The position numbers and the translations under genes are program-made. Positions 55,087-63,387 of a stretch of 64,000 bases of DNA are shown here, in pieces. The DNA comes from Streptomyces bambusae. GTDB lineage: Bacteria > Actinomycetota > Actinomycetes > Streptomycetales > Streptomycetaceae. Where the stretch lies: positions 1 to 64,000 of the forward strand of contig NZ_JAJAUZ010000008.1 of assembly GCF_020532645.1 (NCBI RefSeq), in the 5' to 3' direction. The notes beneath the pieces were generated by a model. The model had not been told where the DNA came from, ran no database searches, and saw only the letters and a list, made by a program, of their open reading frames with translations. Within the stretch, counting starts at the first letter, position 1, and each line of letters begins with the position of its first letter.

Positions 55087-56390
55087 GCGCCGCCCAGCTG
55101 ATCGCCGGGGCGGTGGCGCTGGTCATCGTGGCCTGGCTGGCCGCCTGCGCCGAGGCCGGCATCGCCCGCGTCTCCGTCTTCCGGGCCGAGGAGGCCGTCC
55201 GCTCCGGGCGGCGCGGCAGCGCCAAGCTGCTCCAGGTCGCCTCCGACCCGACCCGCTACCTGAACGTCGCCCTGCTGGTCCGGGTGTTCTGCGAGATGGC
55301 AGCCGGGGTCCTGGTCACCTACGTCTGCCTGGACGAGTTCGGCGAGAACTGGACCGCCCTGGTCGTCGCGATCGCCGTCATGGTCCTCGTCTCGTACGTG
55401 GCCGTCGGCGTCTCCCCGCGCACCATCGGCCGCCAGCACCCGCTGAACACCGCGACCGCCGCCGCGTACGTCCTGCTGCCGCTGGCCCGCGTGATGGGGC
55501 CGGTCCCGCAGCTGCTGATCCTCCTCGGCAACGCCCTCACTCCCGGAAAGGGCTTCCGCAAGGGCCCGTTCGCCTCCGAGGCGGAGCTGCGCGCCATGGT
55601 CGACCTCGCGGAGAAGGAGTCGCTGATCGAGGACGACGAGCGCCGCATGGTGCACTCGGTCTTCGAACTCGGCGACACCCTGGTGCGCGAGGTGATGGTC
55701 CCGCGCACCGACCTGATCTGCATCGAGCGGTACAAGACGATCCGTCAGGCCACCACGCTCGCGCTGCGGTCCGGCTTCTCGCGGATCCCCGTGACCGGGG
55801 AGAACGAGGACGACATCGTCGGGATGGTCTACCTCAAGGACCTCGTCCGCAAGACGCACATCAACCGCGAGGCCGAGGCCGATCCGGTGTCCACCGCGAT
55901 GCGCCCGGCCGTCTTCGTGCCGGACACGAAGAACGCGGGCGACCTGCTGCGGGAGATGCAGCAGGTGCGCAACCACGTCGCCGTCGTCATCGACGAGTAC
56001 GGCGGCACCGCGGGCATCGTCACCATCGAGGACATCCTGGAGGAGATCGTCGGCGAGATCACCGACGAGTACGACCGGGAACTTCCGCCCGTCGAGGAAC
56101 TCGGCGGCGACCGCTACCGGGTGACGGCCCGTCTCGACATCACGGACCTCGGCGAGCTGTTCGGCATCGACGAGTACGACGACGAGGACGTGGAGACGGT
56201 CGGCGGGCTGCTCGCCAAGGCGCTGGGCCGGGTGCCGATCGCGGGCGCCGGATCCGTGGTGGAGCTGCCCGACGGCCGCCGGCTGCGGCTGACGGCGGAG
56301 GCCCCGGCGGGCCGCCGGAACAGGATCGTGACGGTGCTGGTGGAGCCGGAGGCAGCGCCCGACACGGCCGGGGAGGACCCCGCGCCGTGA
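55083..56390 (+). CDS. CNNM/CBS hemolysin-type membrane protein
   Basis: A 435-residue protein of the CNNM (DUF21) - CBS - CorC_HlyC architecture, a family linked to divalent-cation export (magnesium or cobalt). The N-terminal part has about four membrane helices (from [20 protein letters not shown]). A pair of CBS domains follows (about 190-325, with [14 protein letters not shown] and the [25 protein letters not shown] signature), then the transporter-associated CorC_HlyC domain. It is a short version of DUF21. GTG overlaps ybeY. Confidence 0.9.
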   Translation: MSAAQLIAGAVALVIVAWLAACAEAGIARVSVFRAEEAVRSGRRGSAKLLQVASDPTRYLNVALLVRVFCEMAAGVLVTYVCLDEFGENWTALVVAIAVMVLVSYVAVGVSPRTIGRQHPLNTATAAAYVLLPLARVMGPVPQLLILLGNALTPGKGFRKGPFASEAELRAMVDLAEKESLIEDDERRMVHSVFELGDTLVREVMVPRTDLICIERYKTIRQATTLALRSGFSRIPVTGENEDDIVGMVYLKDLVRKTHINREAEADPVSTAMRPAVFVPDTKNAGDLLREMQQVRNHVAVVIDEYGGTAGIVTIEDILEEIVGEITDEYDRELPPVEELGGDRYRVTARLDITDLGELFGIDEYDDEDVETVGGLLAKALGRVPIAGAGSVVELPDGRRLRLTAEAPAGRRNRIVTVLVEPEAAPDTAGEDPAP

Positions 56391-56740
56391 CCCCGGAGCA
56401 GCTGCGGGCGTTCTGCCTGGGCTTCAACGCCGTCGTGGAGGAGTTCCCCTTCAACCCGGAGACCTCGGTCTTCAAAGTGCTCGGCAAGGTGTTCGCGCTC
56501 AGCGCCCTGGACGCCAGTCCACTGCGGGTGAACCTCAAGTGCGACCCGGAGAACGCGCTGCGGCTGCGCGAGCAGTACCCGGCCGTGATGCCCGGCTGGC
56601 ACATGAACAAGCGGCACTGGAACACCGTGACCGTCTCCGAGGTCCCCGGCACCCTCCTGAAGGAGCTCGTCGAGGACTCGTACGACCTGGTGGTGGCGGG
56701 GCTCCCGCGGGCGGAGCGGCTGCGGCTGGATCGACCGTAA
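56387..56740 (+). CDS. MmcQ/YjbR family DNA-binding protein
   Basis: A 117-residue YjbR family protein with a CyaY-like fold: [71 protein letters not shown] and the LVEDSYDLVVAGLPRAER tail. The family has been called DNA-binding but direct evidence is limited. GTGA overlap with the CNNM gene completes a tight ybeY-CNNM-yjbR operon. Confidence 0.9.
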   Translation: MTPEQLRAFCLGFNAVVEEFPFNPETSVFKVLGKVFALSALDASPLRVNLKCDPENALRLREQYPAVMPGWHMNKRHWNTVTVSEVPGTLLKELVEDSYDLVVAGLPRAERLRLDRP

Positions 56741-56882
56741 ACCGGTGGCCGGTTTTCGACCCAGGTGCGGACCGGTCGGTGCGGCGGACCCTTCGGGTGC
56801 AAGGTCACAATTTCGCAGGACGTTCGGATCCACGGTTTGCCGTGCCCTAGTCTTGGCTTTGCTTCCGCCAAGGAAGATCCCT

Positions 56883-56918
56883 ATGCACTGTTTCACGCCG
56901 TCGTCGCCGAAGGGCTGA
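56883..56918 (+). CDS. Small ORF MHCFTPSSPKG in candidate RNA
   Basis: Eleven codons (ATG CAC TGT TTC ... TGA) with AAGGAAG 6 nt upstream, the best-looking ribosome site in this part of the window. No run of one amino acid, so a classical attenuator is not evident. It may be a leader peptide or a small protein, or the site may be chance. Confidence 0.35.
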   Translation: MHCFTPSSPKG

Positions 56919-56946
56919 CCACCCACAGGCCGGGGGATGGAGGGGA

Positions 56947-57003
56947 GAGCGCCTCGGCGGCGCCGTGCTCCGGCACGGGTCCGCCGAGGCGCTCCGTTTT
57001 TCC
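56947..57003 (+). terminator. Terminator upstream of cytidine-deaminase-like gene
   Basis: A 14-bp perfect outer stem (56947-56960 with 56981-56994) with an inner CCGTG/CACGG stem, followed by C-G and five T. One of only two terminators in this window with a clear T run. Confidence 0.85.
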
Positions 57004-57009
57004 GGTCCC

Positions 57010-57015
57010 TATGCT
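57010..57015 (+). promoter_or_regulatory. -10 box for cytidine-deaminase-like gene
   Basis: TATGCT ends 7 nt before ATG 57023, directly after the terminator; leaderless type. Confidence 0.45.
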
Positions 57016-57022
57016 TTCCGGC

Positions 57023-57388
57023 ATGACCGACAGCATCTCCGGCGGCAACGGGATCGACCCCGAGGACCGCAAGATCATCACCCTGGCCCGCAGCGCCCGC
57101 GCCCGCAACGGCGTGGCCGAGGGGGCGGCCGTCCGGGACGAGACCGGCCGCACCTACGTGGCCGGCACGGTGACGCTGGACTCGCTCAGCCTCAGCGCCC
57201 TGCAGACCGCCGTCGCGATGGCGGTCGCCAGTGGTGCGCAGTCCCTGGAGGCGGCGGCCGTGGTGACCGAGGCCGCCGAACCGGCCGCCCTCGACCGCGC
57301 CGCCGTCCGCGACCTCGGCGGCCCGGCCACTCCGGTGCTGCTCGCCGGGCCGGACGGGGAGCTGAAGATCACCGTCACCGCGGGCTGA
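57023..57388 (+). CDS. Cytidine-deaminase-fold protein lacking catalytic motifs
   Basis: A 121-residue protein with the layout of a cytidine deaminase: helix (PEDRKIITLARSARARNG), strands (GAAVRDETGRTYVAGTVTL), helix (LSALQTAVAMAVASGAQ), strand (AAAVVTEAAEP) and later helices. The zinc-site motifs are not there: the family's CAE is replaced by SAL, and PCGXCRQ is missing. So it is probably not an active deaminase. In actinobacteria a protein of this kind stands between the ybeY cluster and era; here era has been pushed away by an accessory block. Function unknown. Confidence 0.75.
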   Translation: MTDSISGGNGIDPEDRKIITLARSARARNGVAEGAAVRDETGRTYVAGTVTLDSLSLSALQTAVAMAVASGAQSLEAAAVVTEAAEPAALDRAAVRDLGGPATPVLLAGPDGELKITVTAG

Positions 57389-57444
57389 GCCCGTCCGGTC
57401 CGCCGCCGCCCCTTTCCCCGTACGCCCTCCGCGGCGTCCGTGCG

Positions 57445-58728
57445 TCAGGCCGCGGGGCGGCGGCGGACCACCATCGACATCAGCGCGGCCATCGCGCACA
57501 GCGCGCCCGAGGCGTACCAGACCACGTCGTACGAGCCGAAGACGTCGCGCGCCACCCCGCCGAGGAAGGCCACCAGGGCCGCACCCACCTGGTGGGCGGC
57601 GAGCACCCAGCCGAACACGATCGCGCTGTCCTCGCCGTAGTGCTCCCGGCACAGCGCGATCGTCGGAGGGACGGTGGCGACCCAGTCCAGCCCGTAGAAG
57701 ACGATGAAGAACAGCATCGGGGGGTGGACGGCCGGGGCGAGCAGCATCGGCAGGAAGAGCAGCGAGATCCCGCGCAGCGCGTAGTAGACGGCCAGCAGTC
57801 GGCGGGATTCGAAGCGGTCGGTGAGCCAGCCCGAGCAGACGGTGCCGACGACGTCGAAGACGCCGATGACCGCGAGCAGCCCGGCGGCCGTGGTCATGGG
57901 CATGCCGTGGTCGTGGGCCGAAGGCACGAAATGCGTCTTGACCAGGCCGTTCGTGGAGGCGCCGCAGATCGCGAAGGCGCCGGCGAGCAGCCAGAACGGG
58001 CCGGTGCGGGCCGCGTCGAAGAGCACGGTCACGGCCCGGCGGGCCGCTCCCGGCACCGGCGCCGGCTTCGGTACCACGTCGGTGCTGCCGTACGGGGCGA
58101 GCCCGAGGTCGGCCGGGTGGTCGCGCAGCAGCAGCCAGACGAACGGGACCACGGCGATCGCCGCGAGGGCCACCGTGACCGCGGCCGGGCGCCAGCCGTG
58201 GGCGCTGACCAGCCAGGACAGCAGCGGCAAGAACACCAGCTGGCCGGAGGCGCCGGCGGCGGTGAGGATGCCGGTGACCAGGCCGCGGCGGGCGGTGAAC
58301 CAGCGGTTGGTGACGGTGGCGCCGAAGGCCAGTGCCATGGAGCCGCTGCCGAGGCCGACGAGCAGGCCCCAGAACAGGACGAGCTGCCAGGCGGCGGTCA
58401 TCCACACGGTGAGCAGCGAGCCCACGGAGATGACGGTGAGCGCGGCGGCCACCACCCGGCGGATGCCGAAACGGTCCATCAGGGCGGCGGCGAAGGGGGC
58501 GGTGAGGCCGTAGAGGGCCAGGTTGACCGAAACGGCGAACCCGATCGTGCCGCGCGACCAGTCGAACTCCTCGTGCAGGGGGCCGATGAGCAGGCCCGGC
58601 AGGGAGGCGAAGGCGGCCGCGCCGATGATCGTCACGAAGGTGACGGCGGCGACGGACCAGGCGCGGTGGGGGCGGCGGCGGACGGTGGGAGCGGCGGGGC
58701 GGGTGGCTGTACGGGTCACGCGGACCAT
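57445..58728 (-). CDS. MFS transporter
   Basis: A 427-residue major facilitator with about 12 membrane helices. It starts after a short Arg-rich tail and has the loop motif FAAALMDRFGIRRVV between helices 2 and 3, and SGWLTDRFESRRLL between helices 8 and 9. The long middle loop separates two six-helix halves. Cargo unknown; the general look is that of the oxalate/formate and drug transporter group. Divergent from the GlxA-type regulator with a 62-nt gap, a usual transporter-regulator arrangement, so it is probably controlled by it. Confidence 0.9.
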   Translation of the reverse strand: MVRVTRTATRPAAPTVRRRPHRAWSVAAVTFVTIIGAAAFASLPGLLIGPLHEEFDWSRGTIGFAVSVNLALYGLTAPFAAALMDRFGIRRVVAAALTVISVGSLLTVWMTAAWQLVLFWGLLVGLGSGSMALAFGATVTNRWFTARRGLVTGILTAAGASGQLVFLPLLSWLVSAHGWRPAAVTVALAAIAVVPFVWLLLRDHPADLGLAPYGSTDVVPKPAPVPGAARRAVTVLFDAARTGPFWLLAGAFAICGASTNGLVKTHFVPSAHDHGMPMTTAAGLLAVIGVFDVVGTVCSGWLTDRFESRRLLAVYYALRGISLLFLPMLLAPAVHPPMLFFIVFYGLDWVATVPPTIALCREHYGEDSAIVFGWVLAAHQVGAALVAFLGGVARDVFGSYDVVWYASGALCAMAALMSMVVRRRPAA

Positions 58729-58778
58729 GCTGGCCGGGGCGGGTGGCCGGTTCGAGTGGCCCGGGAGACATGGTTCGC

Positions 58779-58784
58779 TACGAT
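58779..58784 (+). promoter_or_regulatory. -10 box for leaderless regulator gene
   Basis: TACGAT ends 6 nt before ATG 58791 and fixes the start; the earlier frame opening at 58743 would cross the promoter. Confidence 0.45.
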
Positions 58785-58790
58785 CGGGCC

Positions 58791-59789
58791 ATGGCTGCTG
58801 ATATGACCGGAACCGGCGCGGAGGCGGCGCAGCACCGGGTCGTCGTGCTCGCCCTGCCGGGGCTGCTGCCCTTCGAGCTCGGGATCCCGCACCGGATCTT
58901 CGGGCGGGCCCGGGACGCCGGCGGGCGGCCCCTGTACGAGATCCTGACCTGCGGTCTGGACGCCGGGCTCGTGCCCACGGACGCAGACTTCGCGGTCGCC
59001 GTCGCGCACGGACCGGAGCTGCTGGCGACCGCGGACACGGTGGTGGTGCCGGCCTCGTACGAGCTGGGGCCGGTGTACGAGGAGGGCCGGCTGACGCCCG
59101 AGCTCGCCGCCGCGCTGGACCTCGTACGGCCCGGGACGCGGCTGCTGTCGATCTGCACGGGCAGTTACGTGCTGGCCGCGGCCGGGCGGCTGGACGGGCG
59201 GCGGGCGACGACGCACTGGTCTTCGGCGGCGCACTTCCAGCGGCTGTTCCCGGCGGTCGAGGTCGATCCGGACGTGCTGTTCATCGACGACGGGGACGTG
59301 CTGACGTCGGCGGGGGTGGCGGCCGGGATCGACCTGTGCCTGCACGTGGTGCGGCGGGACCACGGGGCGGCCGTCGCGAACGACGTGGCCCGGCGGACGG
59401 TGGTGCCGCCGCACCGGGACGGGGGGCAGGCGCAGTTCGTCTCGCGGCCGCTGCCGTCGTCGGCGGTGGCGAGTACGGCGGGGGCGCGGGGGCGGATCCT
59501 GGACCGGCTGCACGAGCCGGTGCGGCTCAGTGAGCTGGCCCGGGAGGAGGCGATGTCGGTACGGACGTTCACGCGGCGGTTCCGGGAGGAGGCGGGGGTC
59601 AGTCCGGGGCAGTGGCTGGTGCGGCAGCGGGTGGAGCGGGCCAGGGTTCTGCTGGAGACGACCTCGCTGGGTGTGGAGGCGGTGGCCCGGGAGGCGGGTT
59701 TCGGCACCGCGCAGTCTCTGCGCAAGCACTTTCATTCCGCTCTGGGTGTCACGCCGACGGCCTACCGGCGCACGTTCCGCCCGGCCTGA
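58791..59789 (+). CDS. GlxA-type AraC family transcriptional regulator
   Basis: A 332-residue regulator. The N-terminal DJ-1/PfpI-like domain (about 10-190) has VVVLALPGLLPFELGIPHRIFG, and LLSICTGSYVLAAAG with the nucleophile-elbow Cys. The C-terminal AraC domain (about 230-330) has two helix-turn-helix motifs (SELAREEAMSVRTFTRRFREEAG and LGVEAVAREAGFGTAQSLRKHF). GlxA-type proteins sense small metabolites. It probably controls the divergent MFS gene. Leaderless start. Confidence 0.93.
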   Translation: MAADMTGTGAEAAQHRVVVLALPGLLPFELGIPHRIFGRARDAGGRPLYEILTCGLDAGLVPTDADFAVAVAHGPELLATADTVVVPASYELGPVYEEGRLTPELAAALDLVRPGTRLLSICTGSYVLAAAGRLDGRRATTHWSSAAHFQRLFPAVEVDPDVLFIDDGDVLTSAGVAAGIDLCLHVVRRDHGAAVANDVARRTVVPPHRDGGQAQFVSRPLPSSAVASTAGARGRILDRLHEPVRLSELAREEAMSVRTFTRRFREEAGVSPGQWLVRQRVERARVLLETTSLGVEAVAREAGFGTAQSLRKHFHSALGVTPTAYRRTFRPA

Positions 59790-59805
59790 CCGCCTTGCGA
59801 ACCGG

Positions 59806-59965
59806 TGCTCCGCCCCGCACCCCGGTCCTCAAGCGCCGGACGGGCTGGATTTCCCCGCCCTGCACTTCGCCTGCGACCCCGCCCGTGGGGCCGATGCGGC
59901 AAATCCAGCCCCGCCGGCGTTTGAGGCGCGGGGTACGGGGCGGAGCCCCGGATCTTCGAGCGCGG
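59806..59965. repeat. Intergenic inverted repeat region
   Basis: The gap 59790-60114 has no gene. It contains two facing copies of the recurring motif, CCTCAAGCGCCGGACGGGCTGGATT near 59827-59851 and its complement (AAATCCAGCCCCGCCGGCGT...) near 59899-59923, forming a large imperfect palindrome, then CGGGGCGGAGCCCCGG near 59938. It probably terminates the regulator gene. The rest, 59966-60114, shows nothing clear. Confidence 0.6.
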
Positions 59966-60114
59966 CCGGAGACCGAGGCGCGGGACACCCGGCGGATGCT
60001 GCCAATAGTTGATGGGTCATCAGGTCGTGGGGGATGGCGGCATTGACTTCTGGGGTGTGGCGCTCGTGAATGGGCCCAGCCGGGGGACCCGGGGACAGGG
60101 CGGGGGACGCGCGC

Positions 60115-61422
60115 ATGGAGGCACGCAGGGGACACCGCTGGGCGGCGACGCTCGGAGTGGTCGCACTCGCAGCCTCGGCCGCGCCGAGCGCGACCGCCTC
60201 CGGCGCCGCCGCGCAGGACGTCGCGTTCCGCACGCACTGCCTGGCCCCCCAGGAGTCCGGCCTGGCCCCCGCGGACGGCCGGACCCGCGCCACCGTGACC
60301 GTGGACAACGCCGCGCCGAAGGCGGGGGACACCGTCACCGTGACCTACCGGGTCGTGACCACCGTCGCCGGGAACCCGCTCGACACCCCGCTGCCCGCCG
60401 ACACCGTCACCCCCACCGGCAAGGTCCGGCTCGGCGGCGCCCAGCAGGGCGAGGTGACCGTCGTCGGGGCCAAGCGCAACGACCCGGTGCCCGCCCGCGG
60501 CGCCTTCGCCGCGTTCGACATGACCGGCACCTTCACCGTCACCGACCCCGGCGTGATCACCCTCGCCCCAGGCGACTACGCCCTCCACACCAGCCACCTC
60601 ATGGAGCTGGACACCCGCTGCACGGCCGACCGGGCACCGGTCGCGGCCCGCCTCACGGCCGCCCCGGACCCCGCCGCCAACCGGCGCGCCCTCGCCCTCG
60701 CCGCCCCCTCCGGTCCGCCCGGTGCCAAGGTCCGCGTGACCGGCGCCGGCTTCACCCCGGGCGCCGCCGTCACGGTCGCCGGCCGGGCCGGGGCCGCCGA
60801 GACCGCCGACCGGGTCACCGCCACCGCCGACGGGCTCGGCACCCTCACCGCCGAACTGCCCGCCGCCGACCGCACGACCACCGCCGTCATCGCGTACGAG
60901 GGACCCGCGTGGACGGCGGAACGCGGCACGGGCCCGGCCGCGTACGCCGTGATCCGGGAAGTCCCGCCGCCGCCCGGCAGCCAGAAGGTGACCGTGGACG
61001 TGACCCCCGGCGCCCTGTCGATGCTCCAGGAGGGCGCGGAGATCGCGCTCTCCCCGGTGCCGTACGGCGAGGGCGGCGCGGCCACCGGACGGATCCGGAC
61101 CGTCACCGTCAAGGACCTCCGAGGGGGCCCCGCAGGCTGGTCCCTCACCGGCCGCCTCACCGACTTCACCGGCCCCGGCGGCGCCCGCCTCGACGGCGCC
61201 CGGCTGACCTGGAGGCCCGTCTGCGTCACCCGCGCCGGCAGCCCCAGCACCTGCGCCGCCGGCAGCCCCGGACCGCTGGGCGACGGCGCCACCCTGGCGA
61301 GCACCCCGGACGCCGGCCTGGTCGGCGGCGAGTTCACGGTGGACGCCGAGGTGTCCCTGGACGTCCCCGCGTACACCGCACCGGGCGCCTACACCGCGGT
61401 CCTGACCCTGACCCTGTCGTGA
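60115..61422 (+). CDS. Secreted protein with WxL-like C-terminal domain
   Basis: A 435-residue exported protein. A signal peptide (MEARRGHRWAATLGVVALAASAAPSATASG) precedes the mature chain. Residues about 40-185 form a beta domain with two cysteines; an IPT/TIG-like Ig domain (SGPPGAKVRVTGAGFTPGAAVTVAG...) follows. The C-terminal part (from VTVDVTPGALSMLQEGAEI) resembles a WxL domain: ATGRIRTVTVKDLRGGPAGWSLTGRLTDFTGPGGARLDGARLTWRP. WxL domains bind the wall of Gram-positive bacteria. It overlaps the next gene (GTGA), which encodes a DUF916-like partner. GGGGGA precedes the ATG. Confidence 0.8.
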   Translation: MEARRGHRWAATLGVVALAASAAPSATASGAAAQDVAFRTHCLAPQESGLAPADGRTRATVTVDNAAPKAGDTVTVTYRVVTTVAGNPLDTPLPADTVTPTGKVRLGGAQQGEVTVVGAKRNDPVPARGAFAAFDMTGTFTVTDPGVITLAPGDYALHTSHLMELDTRCTADRAPVAARLTAAPDPAANRRALALAAPSGPPGAKVRVTGAGFTPGAAVTVAGRAGAAETADRVTATADGLGTLTAELPAADRTTTAVIAYEGPAWTAERGTGPAAYAVIREVPPPPGSQKVTVDVTPGALSMLQEGAEIALSPVPYGEGGAATGRIRTVTVKDLRGGPAGWSLTGRLTDFTGPGGARLDGARLTWRPVCVTRAGSPSTCAAGSPGPLGDGATLASTPDAGLVGGEFTVDAEVSLDVPAYTAPGAYTAVLTLTLS

Positions 61423-63314
61423 ACCGGACCCGCACCGCCGCAGCCCTCCTCCTCGCCGCGGCCGCGGCCCTCAGCGCCGCCCCCGCCCACGCCGCCGACA
61501 ACGGTCAGTGGTCCGTGCAGCCCGCCGCCACCCGGATCGCCCAGCGGCCCTGGTTCCACCTCGCCGCCGCCCCCGGCGCCACCGTCACCGACCGGGTCAC
61601 CGTCGGCAACCGGACCCGCCGCCCGCTGGTCTTCCGGCTCTACGCCGCCGACGCCTACAACACCGCCCGGGACGGCGGCTTCGCCGTCCGCGGCCCCGAC
61701 GAGCCCCGCCGGGGCGTCGGCGCCTGGACCCGGCTCGCCCGGGACCGGATCACCGTGCCGCCGCGCTCCACCGTCACCGTCCCCTTCACCCTCGCCGTCC
61801 CCGAGCGGGCCGAACCGGGCGACCACCCCGGCGCCGTCGTCGCCCTCGCCGAGCAGCCGGAGCGGCCCGCGGACGGGCCGGCCGCCGGCATCGGCGTCCA
61901 GCGGGCCGTCGCCGCCCGGGTGCACCTGCGGGTCACCGGCCCCACCGCACCGATGCTGGCCGTGGAGGGGCTCACCGTGACCCGGCCGCCCGGCACGGAC
62001 ACCGCCGTCGTCACGTACACCCTGCACAACCAGGGCAACGTCACCCTGCACCCCGCCGGCCGGCTGCGCGCCGAGGGCCTGCTCGGCCGGGACCTGCTGG
62101 ACCGGCCGCTCGCCCGGCTGCCCGCCGACCTGCTCCCCGGCACCAGGGTCCGGCTCACCGAGCGCTGGCGCGGGCTGCCCGCCTTCGACCGGCCCGAGAT
62201 CCGCGTCACGGTCACCGCGGGCGAGGCCGCCGACCGGGCCGCCGCCGGATTCGCCACCGGCCCCTGGACCCCGGCCGGCACCGCCGCCGGCGTGCTGCTC
62301 GCCGGGGCCTCCGCGTTCGCCGGGCGGCGGTACTGGTCGGCACGCGCGGCGGCATCGGGGAGAATGGCCCGCATGAGCGATCGTTCCCCCTCGTCCACCA
62401 CCGCGCACCGCGCGGGCTTCGCCTGCTTCGTGGGCCGGCCCAACGCGGGCAAGTCGACCCTGACCAACGCACTCGTGGGCACGAAGGTCGCGATCACCTC
62501 CAACCGGCCGCAGACCACCCGGCACACCGTCCGCGGCATCGTGCACCGCCCGGACGCCCAGCTGGTCCTCGTCGACACGCCCGGCCTGCACAAGCCGCGC
62601 ACCCTGCTCGGCGAGCGGCTGAACGACGTGGTGCGCACCACGTGGGCCGAGGTCGACGTGATCGGCTTCTGCCTGCCCGCCGACCAGAAGATCGGCCCCG
62701 GCGACAAGTTCATCGCGAAGGAACTCGCCGGGATCAAGAAGACCCCCAAGATCGCCATCGTCACCAAGACGGACCTGGTCGACTCCAAGGCGCTCGCCGA
62801 GCAGCTGCTCGCGATCCAGCAGCTCGGCGCCGAGCTGGGCATCGAGTGGGCGGAGATCGTCCCGGTGTCCGCCGTCGGCGACACCCAGGTCAAGCTGCTG
62901 GCCGACCTGATCGCCCCGCTGCTGCCGGAGAGCCCCCCGCTCTACCCCGAGGGCGACCTCACCGACGAGCCCGAGATGGTCATGGTCGCCGAGCTGATCC
63001 GCGAGGCCGCCCTCGAAGGCGTCCGCGACGAGCTCCCGCACTCGATCGCCGTGGTCGTCGAGGAGATGCTGCCGCGCGAGAACCGGCCGGCGGACAAGCC
63101 GCTGCTGGACATCCACGCCAACGTCTACATCGAGCGCCCCAGCCAGAAGGGCATCATCATCGGCCCCAAGGGCTCGCGCCTGAAGGAGGTCGGCATGAAG
63201 TCCCGCAAGCACATCGAGGCGCTGCTGGGCACCCCCGTCTTCCTCGACCTGCACGTCAAGGTCGCCAAGGACTGGCAGCGGGACCCCAAGCAGCTCCGCA
63301 AGCTGGGCTTCTGA
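61419..63314 (+). CDS. DUF916-like (WxL_PGBD) secreted protein; frame runs into era
   Basis: From GTG 61419 this encodes a signal peptide (RTAAALLLAAAAALSAAPAHA), a DUF916-like peptidoglycan-binding region (WFHLAAAPGATVTDRVTVGNRTRRPLVFRLYAADAYN ... VPPRSTVTVPFTLAVPERAEPGDHPGAVVAL), a second beta domain (VTYTLHNQGNVTLHPAGRLRAEG) and a C-terminal membrane helix (about 283-305). The gene would be complete near codon 312. No stop is present: the frame passes directly into era at 62373 and ends at 63314, an ORF of 631 codons. Membrane topology makes a secreted-Era fusion implausible, so era is assumed to start separately. It pairs with the upstream WxL-like gene. Confidence 0.78.
   Translation: MNRTRTAAALLLAAAAALSAAPAHAADNGQWSVQPAATRIAQRPWFHLAAAPGATVTDRVTVGNRTRRPLVFRLYAADAYNTARDGGFAVRGPDEPRRGVGAWTRLARDRITVPPRSTVTVPFTLAVPERAEPGDHPGAVVALAEQPERPADGPAAGIGVQRAVAARVHLRVTGPTAPMLAVEGLTVTRPPGTDTAVVTYTLHNQGNVTLHPAGRLRAEGLLGRDLLDRPLARLPADLLPGTRVRLTERWRGLPAFDRPEIRVTVTAGEAADRAAAGFATGPWTPAGTAAGVLLAGASAFAGRRYWSARAAASGRMARMSDRSPSSTTAHRAGFACFVGRPNAGKSTLTNALVGTKVAITSNRPQTTRHTVRGIVHRPDAQLVLVDTPGLHKPRTLLGERLNDVVRTTWAEVDVIGFCLPADQKIGPGDKFIAKELAGIKKTPKIAIVTKTDLVDSKALAEQLLAIQQLGAELGIEWAEIVPVSAVGDTQVKLLADLIAPLLPESPPLYPEGDLTDEPEMVMVAELIREAALEGVRDELPHSIAVVVEEMLPRENRPADKPLLDIHANVYIERPSQKGIIIGPKGSRLKEVGMKSRKHIEALLGTPVFLDLHVKVAKDWQRDPKQLRKLGF
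62360..62365 (+). promoter_or_regulatory. -10 box for leaderless era
   Basis: GAGAAT ends 7 nt before the era ATG at 62373 and lies inside the DUF916 frame. The same box precedes hemW. Confidence 0.4.
62373..63314 (+). CDS. era: GTPase Era
   Basis: Era is a GTPase that binds the 3' end of 16S rRNA and acts in 30S assembly. The 313 residues have G1 GRPNAGKST (about 21-29), SNRPQTTRHTVRG, the G3 DTPGLHKPR, TKTDLV, and a C-terminal KH domain (IERPSQKGIIIGPKGSRLKEVGMKSRKHIE, from about residue 250). Start chosen at ATG 62373 from the GAGAAT box and the family's length. It normally lies near ybeY and CNNM; here about 5 kb of other genes intervene. Confidence 0.96.
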   Translation: MSDRSPSSTTAHRAGFACFVGRPNAGKSTLTNALVGTKVAITSNRPQTTRHTVRGIVHRPDAQLVLVDTPGLHKPRTLLGERLNDVVRTTWAEVDVIGFCLPADQKIGPGDKFIAKELAGIKKTPKIAIVTKTDLVDSKALAEQLLAIQQLGAELGIEWAEIVPVSAVGDTQVKLLADLIAPLLPESPPLYPEGDLTDEPEMVMVAELIREAALEGVRDELPHSIAVVVEEMLPRENRPADKPLLDIHANVYIERPSQKGIIIGPKGSRLKEVGMKSRKHIEALLGTPVFLDLHVKVAKDWQRDPKQLRKLGF

Positions 63315-63334
63315 TCCCGGCGACGGACCACGGG

Positions 63335-63367
63335 GGAGGGGCGGCACCGCACGGGTGCCGCCCCTCC
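63335..63367. terminator. Bidirectional terminator between era and GNAT gene
   Basis: A 14-bp perfect stem (63335-63348 with 63354-63367) and a 5-nt loop between convergent genes; it can serve both strands. Confidence 0.8.
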
Positions 63368-63387
63368 CTCCCTTCACGACCGCCGCG

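Larger units (their letters stand above)
56860..57003 (+). ncRNA. Candidate small RNA or leader transcript
   Basis: A TAGTCT box (56848-56853) predicts a start near 56860, and a strong terminator with five T residues ends at about 57001. The 140-nt product contains an 11-codon ORF with an excellent ribosome site. The downstream gene has its own -10 box at 57010, so this looks like a separate short transcript. No -35 of quality is seen (TTCGGA at 19 nt). Confidence 0.4.
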
